Assembly (NCBI GenBank): GCA_017562135.1
Contig: QEYB01001465.1
Span: 1-64,000 of the forward strand
Origin: Dipylidium caninum
Taxonomy: Eukaryota; Platyhelminthes; Cestoda; Cyclophyllidea; Dipylidiidae
DNA: 64,000 nucleotides
Direction of reading: 5' to 3'
Shown here: positions 1 to 11,700 of the stretch, one piece after another
How positions within the stretch are numbered: the first letter of the stretch is position 1
Layout: each line of letters opens with the position of its first letter
Notes under the pieces: generated by a model
The model's input: only the letters and a program-made list of their open reading frames with translations
Databases searched by the model: none
What the model was told of the DNA's origin: nothing
Program-made: the position numbers and the translations under genes

Positions 1-2716
1 AACTTTACTACAGCGTATTCACGCTGGAGGCACCAGAGTGAAGTGCTAGAGAGTTCACTGTAAAAGGTATGTTAAGGTAGCTGAAAGAGCGTGGCGGCGT
101 TTCTTCTTAAATCCCTCAGTCACTTTTTGTTATTTTGTGTCCTACATCAGTGATATGATGGAGAGACAGTTAATGGTCCGCAGGAAATGATTTTGTCCTC
201 GACTTCTCTGTGCGCTATTCTTACCGAATATTTGGCTCCTCCTCCTGCGTTAGACCGATTCGCTTTATGTGTGCATGACGCCAAATACATTAAAAAGAAT
301 CTTAACAAACGATATTGTTGTTGTAAACCTAATGATTATATAATAATAGCCAAAACATAAGAGATCTTAAATCCAATTAAACCCCATGTACCGTACACAC
401 GACTGGACGGCGAAATTTGGTTTCGTCCTTTCCGGATCGCACTCTACATATATGAGAATCCGTGTATGGAAATACGTCAAAATCGTAAGTAAGCCACAGA
501 TTGGGCCGAATATTGTTCTACGAAAACCTGTGAAATTAGAGAGGCAAAATTCTTCCTTTATTCTTTCCACCACAACCTAAGATCTACTGGGGAACAACAA
601 TAACAATTATCTGAAAACACATGGGGAGTGCGTGGGAATCTCACCACTGGGCGGAGCCTCGCCTCGATGTCAATACTACCTTCATGTTTTATAACGACGT
701 AAATAAAGAAATTACGACCTAATAATAAGTCGTGAATATTGCAAGACCCGGCAGTGTGGTCGACAAATGTTGGACCTCGATATGGTTCCCCCACAATCTT
801 TCTCTCACTCCCCCTGTCACACTATTCAATATCCACCGGAGCCTTTTCGCCGTTAGAGAAACGGATGTCCTCGCGAGGGAGGTCTGCCCTTCCCGCTCGA
901 CCATAGCACCCATTGCCATTTTAAATAGTTCCGCGGATCTTCGATTTCTAAATACAAGAATCACCGTAGGTATGGTTGCTAAGCAATAGGCTTGTTGGAC
1001 ATTGTCGTCGCTACAAACCACGGGTCATTGATAAAGCCACCTCTGGGCGGAAAATAGGTTTGCTTGCGATACTTGGGAGCCAATACTGGATTTTTGTGCT
1101 CCTATTCCGGATAGAGTTACCCCACGTGAAGTTCTTCTGCGATCTGCGCGGACGCGGTAACACTTGGCGTGTAAATGGGCAAGTTGTTCACTCACTGATC
1201 GCCACTACTATAGAGAGAGAACGGTGCCATGGCGAGAATGCCAAATAATTAGTGGAGATCGGACTGTTGGAGGTGATACTTCAGGAGAAGCTTGGGTTGT
1301 TAATAAATGGGGAGGATAAGAAGTGTGGGTCTGTCACTTTACATTGCATTCTATTGTTTTTACATCAATAAACCAGCAATCCGATTTCGGTGTATAATGA
1401 GTAACAAGTCCTGATTACATTTGTCGGCATACGCACATGAGTGTTGCTCATATTGCGTATGGTTTTACCCCTGGGGGTAGTTTTGTAGTGGTCCCACTTA
1501 AGAATGCGTCCCATTTACGCTATGAGAGATTTATTTAAGGTGTGTGGCAACATGGCACACGCCTCTTCTGACTTTTTCACGGTTTATTTTGGATATTTGA
1601 TCCTTACATAATTGCTGATCAAACTCGGGAACTCAATTTCCTGTAGAGCGACTAACATCGCCGAGCCCTACCCCCATCTCTTTCTACTTCTCCCCGGTTC
1701 ACTTGTGAGTTAGGACCGATTGTACACTCTCCTTCAAAGTGAAGAGCCTTCATGGGGGCTTTCGTTCTCACCAAAGTGAAAATTGACTGGTAGAGGGTGA
1801 GCCTAGTCGAGCTTCCACAAGTTTCATTTTTTGGCTTCTATACGGAATTTTTGGGCGAAACGGCTTTTGTATTTCGCATTTAAGGTTATTTAAATACAAT
1901 CCTTTCCATTACGTGCCATAATTCCTTTCTCGTACAACTCCAGCCTCCTTCCTCAGGTTGTTTGTTCGGACTATTGTTCTAATGTAGCACCTCGGGTAGG
2001 TGAGGGGGGCAGGTTTGTTTCAAAAAACCTTCCATCCTAGTCATTCCGATAGCATCTATTTGATTCTCCTGATCGATATAGTTAAGCACATTAAACTAAG
2101 GAGTTCGCATCTCTCATTTGCCTTTTCCCTTAACTCTGATTTACTGACCAACACATGTTACTAAAAAAAGTTTGGGAAAAAAAATCATTGGACTATAATG
2201 CCACAGCTATATTGTTAGTATTATTTTGACCCCTGTGGATGGTTTATTTTACAAGCAGATTTGAAATCTTGCCACGGAATCTCAAGCATACACAACACGC
2301 TGTTCCTTCCCACTGGAAGTAGGTTGTCTTTAATGCTTTGAGTGCTAATTCCTCGTCTCTGGTAACTGCTTCTTTTTGCTTAGCTCTCCATTCGAGGTCA
2401 AAGAGATCTATAGTTGTGGGTTTATCGGTTTCATACTCCCTCTCCGCCGACATCCGCCGTTGGAACGCCTTTGCACTCATATTGGTCGGTGATCAAAATT
2501 TGAAAAGTCTTCCTCATAATTTGTCTTCGCACAAGTTCGGTATATATCGGCGCCTCGATAACAGGCTCGAGGGGTGTGTGCCTTTATTAGTAGATACAAA
2601 TGGTGTAACTCGCAGCATTGGGAACTGTGGTTTTACTTAATTAAAATACTTGGCAAAAGCTGCAGATGAATTAAATATCATTTTCACACAAAAATAATTT
2701 CTTACTCACTGATTCT
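1..2716. other. AT-rich non-coding 5' end, probably intron of UBR4
   Basis: No exon with recognisable homology is visible here. The reading frames are short and lack both splice-consistent continuity and family resemblance. Because the UBR4 coding sequence downstream starts in the middle of the protein, this stretch is probably a large intron of that gene, though it could also hold poorly conserved exons I cannot recognise. One antisense open frame (2244-2480) looks coding-like and is listed separately. Confidence 0.5.
2244..2480 (-). other. Antisense coding-like open frame inside presumed UBR4 intron
   Basis: A 78-codon open frame on the minus strand encodes a charged, balanced peptide containing IDLFDLEWRAKQKEAV and ending after RFRGKISNLLVK. 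Its composition (rich in Glu, Lys, Ala, with Trp and Tyr) resembles real protein more than the Ser-rich + strand frame opposite it. Immediately upstream on the minus strand another frame reads NYEEDFSNFDHRP before a stop, so two coding-like pieces sit in different frames. I do not recognise a family. It may be a nested gene exon, a decayed mobile-element fragment or chance. Confidence 0.2.
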
Positions 2717-2719
2717 TAT

Positions 2720-5700
2720 TTAGTCGCCTGCTTTCAACGGTCTGTCTACGATAGCGCTTGTGACTTGATCCTCAAAGCCGCCTCGCGCCGACTCCCGGCG
2801 ACTGTGGAGGCAGCCCAACCTGGCCCTCCTCGTCACTCTCCCTCTCTCCTGCCGTCCCGACGACAAACACCAACAACACCGCCGGTCCTATAGTGGACCG
2901 CTTCCCCCTCCACTGCCTTCCGTCGTCAATGCATCCGCCGCCCCCCGCTCTGTCTCCTCGCAACAGTGAGTGGATAACCGCAGAGTCGGGCTCCAGCGAT
3001 ACCAACATTATAAACCGATTCCGTCGAACCGGTGCCTTTCGCCGGCGTCCCGGTCTTGTTGCTCTCCAAATCCGTATCTCGGGAAGGTGGTAGTGGCACT
3101 GGCCCTACTTCTGCTGCCTCTGTCCCTTCTCAGCCCCCGATTTCTCTCCTTCCCTCTCTCTCCCTCATATACGGTCTTAGTGGCGTGAATGGAAGGAAAA
3201 GATTTAACCTCTGGACTGTGGACACAGCGACGCCTCGACGTCGAGCTGTTGAGGCCTTTTCAACGCAAATGGGGAAAGCAGGCCTCAACCGCCCTGCTGC
3301 CGACCTTGTTAACCGTCTTCGCACCCAGGTAGTTTGCACTTACTTATTCCCACTTCAATGCCAATCTTTTTTACTACGTCGTCATTTTCTCAGATGTCTC
3401 AACCTGAGCGAGTCGGAAAAGGAAAGTATTTTGAGTATCCTCAAGTCGTCAGCGCTTTTTTACGGGAGTTGAAAGTCTCTCGACGAAGTTCTCCACTCTC
3501 TCCTACTACTACCTACTGAAGAACCGTTGAAAATTATTTCCGAACGTGTAACGGCATCTGAAAGAAATGCGCTCTTTCCGCTATTCAGCATCTTATTTCC
3601 GCCAATCGGGAAGTTCCTCACCGAGTTCTCCTCTCTTCGCGTTTAGTGGTATGTTTCTTTTTTTATTATTGCCAATGTGACCTACATACTTTTGCTTTTT
3701 GTTAGACACTCGTGTTCTTTTTCAACTACGAATCTTCGGTTGCCACGATCCGCGGCTGTGGCAGAGGTCTCCGCGTCTACGGGCTGTGGCAGCGTTCGAA
3801 TTCTTTCAGTCACTCCCATCTCCGTCGCTTAAACCCCTCCCAATCTGCCAGTAACGTCGTCCCCACGGCCACTTCTCAGGGTCTTCCCAACCCGCAGTTA
3901 CAGTTCCTGATTCCACTGCCACCAGCACTGATCGTCAACGTAGAACCGCTACGGATCTTAGCTCCATCCACTTTTTGGATCGCCGATGCCATTTCCTCCC
4001 GACGTGGGCACCACCTATTCAATAGTTCCACTACAGCAAACACCTCCAGGAACGGCTGTTGTTGAGGCACGAGCGGACCACCTCAGTGGCAGCGATATCA
4101 TTGCCACTCTCACTCGTGTTTCCTTCCGTGGAAGGATGGCGGCACTATCTTCTCGTTGCAATGCCGCTATCGTCGTCTCCGGTACCGAGATCCCGTGAGG
4201 AGGGCTTAGTGAACATTTTGAGGGTCGATGATCTTTTTGTCACCGCATCGCAATGTCAAGAAACCTTGGAAACTGTGACAATGTCTTCCGATTTTGGGAC
4301 TCGCGATATGTCTTTGCCTACTTCTTCATCTTCTGAGGGTCTATTGGGGCTTTGTTCTGCATCTCTCCGCTCTCCCCGCTCGTGAGCAAAATCAATTGTG
4401 GTTTCGAGATCACACATTTATCCCCCACATCCAACGAACGAGGCGATTTTTACCGCAAGCAATTTCACAGACTTGTGTCGTCTTTGGGCTCTCGACCTTG
4501 GACAGGCCTTGTGGGCGGGTGACCGTAAATCCCCTGATGGGAACAAGGATGAGTTGGTAATTAAGCCAGTCTGGCTTCCCGGAACGTCAAGGTTCATCGC
4601 GATATTGACTACCAAATCTGTACAAGTGCGCCTTTAACCATTCCACTTTAATGAACATTTCTTTTTTCGGCTTATTACCATTTTTTTTTACATAGTTTAA
4701 GGATGTTTTGAAACCAATTTTTGTTCATTTTTTGCATACGTTTTTGTCTGATAGCAGTTTGATGCAACAGTGGAAGGCTTGATAGATGTTCTCGGGAAAA
4801 ACTTCCATTCTTTACTCATCGCTGCTCACCGGTAGGAAGATTCGATTTGCGAAATGTTTAGGACATTTTACCCGGTAGACGTAATCATGTGTACTCTTTG
4901 CCTTCGAATGGAAATATGGTACAAAAGGACAAGCAGACTTCAATGCTGTTAATATCGGCGTCAACAAAATGGTCGGATTCCTTCTACTCTCTCCCTCCTT
5001 TAGTTATGTAGATACCGTAGTGGATAATGTGACAGGGCTATCAACACGAATTGCACGACAAAGTGCTTGAGGTGAAAATCCACTGTCATACCCCAAATTT
5101 ATTACTATCTTCAGGAAACATGAGTTCGTTTTTTTTTCTATTTTCTCAAGGAGGTAGGGGAGTTTTTAGTCGCATTTATGGCTCCCTGACGCCAAACGTA
5201 TTCAAACTGCGGATATCAGTTAGTCTGAAATTGAGTCCCACCGCCGTCTTGATTTACTTTGCATTCCCCCCCCCCCATCCCTCCCTCCATTCGGAATCTT
5301 TGCTTGGCTGACAGCCGAGCGGATAGGCGACGATGAGTTGTGCTAAAAAACTTAGAATTGCACTAATCGTGATAAAAGTTTTCTCATCACTTGACTGATA
5401 AAGGTTATTTTGTTTCTTCTAATCTTCCACGGCCCACTGTCCTTTTCCAGGTTTTGACATCTTCGCTAATTCGCCAAAACTGCTCTACTATTTCAAGCCA
5501 GTAGAGGGGAACTTCAGCGACGCCACCTTTATCCACATCCCCAGGAGGCGGAAAGGCCAAACCAATGACGAAGAACTTGATGGATACAGAACTGGCAATT
5601 ATGACTTCTCAAACGTCATTCTAGTTGTCATGGCCACGTTCGGCTCCATGATGTTGCAGGTTGGGCATTTTGCATGACTATGCATTTCCGCTCTCACTTA

Positions 5701-8700
5701 ACCATTTCACCTTGACATGAGAGGACAGCTTAGCAGCATGTAGCATATGGTGTTAATTCAGGAACTGGCAAGAAATTCAGGTGAATTAATAACAACTGCA
5801 ATGAGATGTAAGTTTTGAAGAGCGTTAGGTTGTTTGACGGCTTCCCGTTCCGCATCCATTGGTGCCCATTCATGGTCGCAGAGCTTCACATTTTGGCAGC
5901 TCTTTCTCCTTAGCGTTTCATAACCTCTTAGCCACAGTTTGACACTAGCAGTGTACTTCGTGTGTGAGTCCACTCCTCCTCATCGTCGGATAGTTCGCCA
6001 TGAGATCGCTTGAAGCCTTCCAACCTCGGTGCAGTCTGTGTCTTCATGATCCGCCGCAAACTGTTTGCATATACGTGAAGTGTAACCCATTCGCAGTAGC
6101 TACTTCACATATGAGTACATCAGCCTTGAATAAGTGAGCATTAATGAGTGAATATGCCTCCCTGCTTTTTCTAGCGTCTTCTACCCACGACGCGTGTGAG
6201 CCAAGGCCACTTCTATTTGGCGGAGAGCCTCCAATGGGGTACGGGCACGGGACGAATCGGCTGACAGTGACGTCGGCGCAACGTCGCATGAATCTTTGCG
6301 CAATCCCAGCACTGGGACTTTCGCTGAGGGAGGCGTCAGTGTCTTTTATGCCTCCAGCCTGCAGCTCCTTCTTCACTCCTACAACTCTGGCCACACATTT
6401 GTCTCTGCTATCGGCTTCTCAGACGATGGAACTATGAAAGTAAACCAATTCATTCATCCTCACTGGCGCCAAGGACTCCGCATCTTCTACCACGTCTTCC
6501 TCTTCAGTGTATGTCGTCGTACTAGTGTGTTTAATAATTTAGGTGATTTCAAGGTGTTTACGAACTGTTATGCTTCTAATTTGATAGAATGCATAATTTC
6601 TGCTATCATATGCATAGTCAACGAGGCCACTTAACCATTTTTTTACGACTTTGATAAAATGTTTCCTCCTTATTTTTTTTCCTTCAGAGGGCCGCGACCG
6701 AGGGAACCGACAAATAATGGCTTGTTCGATGGTCCATTTGCATGCGTGGGCAGAAGTGCCAAATCACCTGGGTTTTCTCACCGCCACGGGGTTTCAACCA
6801 CCTTCCGGCAGTAGTAGCAATTGTGCCAAACGTCGGAACGTATTAATCGCAGTGGAGCCGGACACCGTTTGGATTGCAGCCACTCCCGGTGGAGGCTCCA
6901 CACGTTCTTCCAAAATCACCAGACGAGACACCTGTTTCAACCGTTAATACCTCGCCGAAGCCTGAAGGGAACACTGGAGGTACACTTTTTCGCGTATATC
7001 TCGTGTCTCCAACTTCTTTGTTCTCTCATTGCCTTTTCCTTCGAGGTGGGAATTTGGCCTCCTCGCTGATAGCTGCTTCTCTTACAAAGTACTGGGATGG
7101 TGATCAGAACCATCCAGCACGCCTCTTTACCCTTCAGATATCCCGGTATGGAACAATTCAAGTATTTGCCGGTCCTCCTGAGTAAGTCTGCCTTTTCAAT
7201 CTTCCACCCTTTTTTCCTCTCTTCTACTACCACTTCCGGCTTGTTTCCTTCTAGGTCCGAGACAATTGATAAAGGATTGCGCAAGCCAAGAGGAAGGCAC
7301 ATTTCTTTCAAAATACGATCTTCCCCTTCCCTTACCTGGCAATTCTGGCTACATCGGCACTCCTCTATCGGGAGGAACAAAAAACTGCCCAGCCCTATGT
7401 CTCAGAACTCGCCAGTACCCCTGGAAGACCTCCTTCTTTGGCAAGTCTCCGCCAGTATGAAGGCACCTGGGGTCAGTAAACCCGACCCTTTGCTACGGTT
7501 CGCGACTTCACCAACTACGCATTAAGCGCCCTCCCAGCACTCCGGATTCTTCTGGAAAGGGACGGCACCTGGTAGTCAACCGCCCTTCTGCGATTTTCAC
7601 GAATGGTCTTCCACTAGTGACAATGTACGTGTTTGTGTCACGCTGGTGCTTTAATGCTTTCAATTCTCGATTTTCCTTCCAGGTCACTTTTTACAGTCGT
7701 GATCTCATGAGCATTTATAACCATGAGACGTTAAATCAACGATTGAGGAAGGAGAATATGGCGGTGACGTTTTCGGGTTGTAACCTCACGTGTCCTTCGC
7801 GCCCAGCCTCTTCGAAGAAAGTCGCCTTTGTGGTCGACATAGAGACCACAAGGCCGGCCGAGGAAGTGATCGTGGGTGTACGAGTGGAACTAACTGAAAC
7901 TTGTCGTCCCCAATTCATTTCGGTTAGTGGCAATAGTCGGGCCTCGGGGGACACACTTCCGGAGGCAAGATGTACAAATTGTTCTTTTTTCCTGTCTACA
8001 TTACAGATATTTGGCCGAACCTTCACTCTCGATGGGGATAAGAAGACAAAGAAGAGACAGGACGATGTTTGTGGACTTGCCTCTGACTTTGTCCGAGATA
8101 TTGCAGGTGGGCTCGGGAGAAACGCTTGACAAGGACTTTGAGCCACTTAGGCTTTTACGGTGAGTGTGCATCCTCCAGTTCACTTCCAAATAGCATTGAT
8201 GTCGTTTTAAACCGAAGACCAGCGAAATTTTGGATGTTTTGGAACTTGTAGTTTCACCTTACGGCGTTTTCGTCCACCTTTCACTACTTATTTCATACAG
8301 CGACCTTTAGTCGTAAACATCGTTTTCCTTCGAAATGCTTCTTCCACTTCCTCAATCTTTTAGAGGCTATCGAGGCATGGTACTTTGCCGGCATTCCCAT
8401 TTTTTTACTCGTCGAGATTGGCTATTTTTTCCCGTCAATTAAACCCACAGCACGTCCGTCTCCTCTTGCCTGGACTCAAACCCAGGCGCTTGTTGAATAT
8501 ATTTTTTTACCTTTAGTGGCGAAGTCCGGCTGGTTTTAATTTGTCTAAATGGATAATATTCTCTCTAGTTGGCCAAAGTCTCCACTCGGACACACTTACC
8601 AGCATCGACCGCATTCTCGTCTACACCGTGCCCCGTGCTCTCATAGACCCCGCTTTCCTCATCTCCCCCGACGACACCGACGTCCTGAACCAGAAGGCCA

Positions 8701-11700
8701 CCCGCCTGTACACACTGTTGTCGTTGAATAACAAGACAATGCGAAGTATGTGTCTAATGTCCCCCTCCCATGTGATCTTAGCCTCTGTCCTCGGTCAAAC
8801 TGACGCTTTTTTCATGTCCCCTCTGTCTCAGTTGTGCTCTACAACACCTCTTTGGTTAAGTGGTTCGATCGTCTGATGGCCACGGGCTTTGTTACGAGCA
8901 TTGCCAAACCGCCGCCGCAGAGCAGAGAGCATCCGTGTGAATTTACCACGCCCATCTACGACAATGTGGCGGATGTTAATGCCTGCTTGGTTGCAACTCT
9001 TACCGACTTCTTCCAATCGGCGGACACCTTCACCAAGGTGAGTTCTATCCCGATCCTACAAAAAAGCGTGTTTTCGCAACAGTGTAATTGATCAACCCTC
9101 CTTTGTCCACATTTTTGGCCGCCTCTTTCAAACACGGGATCCGCCATGGCGTTTGCCCATATGTAAAAACGCACTCTCTGGCATTGCTATTTGATTTTTT
9201 TTTTCCCATATCCCGGTAATGTGCCTTCCTTGAATCCACTACTCTTCAATGAGGCTTTTTCGACATTCCGCAAGATGTGTGGACCTCTAACCGGTTGTCT
9301 TAAGGGCTATTGTTAATATGAAGGCTTTATGCAGACCGGTTTTTGCAGACTTGACTGGTCTGAAATCCGAGTGGCATTTATTACGCCCAAGTATTGTTTT
9401 TTCTTCTTCGTTGCATTTCATCTTTCTCCACCGTCTAAAGTTTGATTCTACTTTTGTTTACATCTCACCCCTCCTCCTCCACTTACGCTGTGATGTTAAT
9501 TTGTCGCGATGTGAAGTGGGTGTCAGGATTTCGATTTCTTTACCATCATCGGTTGCCTCACACTGCCAGTTTGCTTTCACTGTGATGCATAGCAGGGGTT
9601 TATTTCAGCAATTTCTTTTTTTTTACCACTGTTTTCTTGTACCTACTCTCGTCCAGCCTGATTTGTTTTTTTTCAATATTTACTAACTTTTTTCTCTAAA
9701 TGTTATCGTTAAAAATACTGCATCTCGCAGAACTGCTCTGGCTGCCTTTAAACATTATTCAAATCGGCTTCTAACAATTCTCATATTTTGGGTAATCAAA
9801 AATCCTTTTTTTCGCTTTTATGCGTTTAAATAAAGTGTAATCTGTTCATTTTGTCACAGCATCAAAGCATTTACATCTTTCATAAGGTCGTTTCTTTGTC
9901 CCTGGCCCAATGGGTACTAACCGAGGTTTTATTCTGTGTGTGTCACTGATTTGGGCTCGGGTAGACTATTGTTATCCTTAATTCATTTGGAAGTGTCGCC
10001 AGTCGCAAACTTGGCGCTTTTTTTACTTCCTTCCAATTTTCCGATGTGCTCACTAGGTAACGATGCTTTGCTTAAGTATAGTTCAAAACTTGGCAAGAGG
10101 TAGAATCGAGCCACAGATGATTGGAGGTGGATTACCACTTTGTAATCCCTTATATTCCATTTTTGTAGGGAATCGTGACGCCCATCATTGAGAAAGAGCT
10201 GGGTGTCCTCACCATGGCACTGAACCAATTGCTTCCCGAGGCCTTTGTCAATCCCCAGGGTGCCACCACCCACCTCGTCACCAACCTCATTTCGCTTCAC
10301 GCCTCTGGTGGTAACGAGGCCCTGACCGCGGATATCATTTCCCCCCGATACAACCTCAAACGTCTCTTTCACTCAATTGAGAATATCCTTATTTGTTGCA
10401 GAGGTCATCCGTCAATTGCCGCTTGTAGTCGTCCCATTATTTACCTCTCCCGTGTCTGGCGGCTGAGCCACGAATATGATGGTAGCACCAGGGGCAGCCT
10501 TCCGGGTGCCACCATTATTCAACTCTTTAACTATCTGCGGGAAATGATTTTGCTCTTGGATCAGAGGTTACCTCCACAGCTGCCTCCCAAGCTCAATAGT
10601 CTCTGGGTTACCTTCCTACAGGCCATCACGAAAGTAGCCGTCTTTGTGCTGGCGGAGTCGTATTTGAGCCTGTTTTCCCCCACCCCAGTTTCCTCAGTGG
10701 GTGATTTAATTTCTCGCCTCTTGACTCATGCGCAATCCCAAATTGCTTGCAATATGAGGGACATTTTGTGCACCACTTTAGTCTGTCTCTTCTCAGGGAA
10801 TCACCGAATTGCGAAGCACTTCTTTGATCCTTCTCCTTTTCCTCAAAACCCAGGGGGAACTTCTCAGCTTTCACTAGCCTCGAGCCCTAATAATGAAGAA
10901 GAAGAAGGGAGGAGAAGAAGAAGAAGAAGAGAAGAAGAGGCAAAGGAAGAGGGGGAATCTCACGGCGTTGCTGACGAAAAAGTTAAAAATGATGATGATG
11001 ATGATAACACTGTTGTCGGTGGCGTAGGCGGTTTTGTTTCGAAAAGTGCTCCTTTCCCCATCGGCAACATTCGTTTGCGTCGCATTCGGCGCCCCCGACT
11101 TGTCCCAAAAAGGCAGGGTAATCTCACTCCCATTTCCCTCATTACCTTCTCCACGAATAATAATGAGAACAGTTCTGGTGGCGGCGGTGGTGATGGCGGT
11201 GTCGTGACTGACAGTAGTTTAGAAGAGATCGGTCGCAATCTCAATGAAATGCTTCAATTCATCGCGTCGACAACCAGTATCTTAGATGACGAAGACGTCG
11301 AGACAGATGGTGATGAAGAGAATGACCAGGAGAGTGGTGGTGGTGGTGGTGGTGGCATCACACGTGATAGTGCAAATCCGCATTACCAGTCACTTCGGGA
11401 GGCCGTCAATGAGTTTCGACTCAACTTTGGGTCTCGACGTGGTGGCAGACAGCCAGCACCCCTTGCTCTTGACCCAAGTGATCCAATTGTAAGAGTTAGT
11501 TATCCCTCTTCCTACATATTGCTTTTGTGAAATTTGACCATCTGTAGTGGAGATTTATTTCCTCCATGGCACTTTATGGTGTTAATAAAATCAGAATTGC
11601 CATTCCCTTGCAACTTTCCGAGCCGTCTCCCTCTAACCCTGGGCTTTACTAACTGTGTAAACGGCGTTGTTTCCGAGTTATGAATGTCTCTGCCACTTTG

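Noticed and set aside
1140..1245. FFCDL string recalling the end of a UBR box
   Set aside because: The flanking Cys/His pattern of the UBR box is absent. Only a short coincidence.
4757..4831. Candidate exon reading FDATVEGLIDVLGKNFHSLL with good splice sites
   Set aside because: It falls inside an intron across which UBR4 alignment is continuous (TTKSVQ to FDIFANS), leaving no place for it. It might be alternative or decoy.
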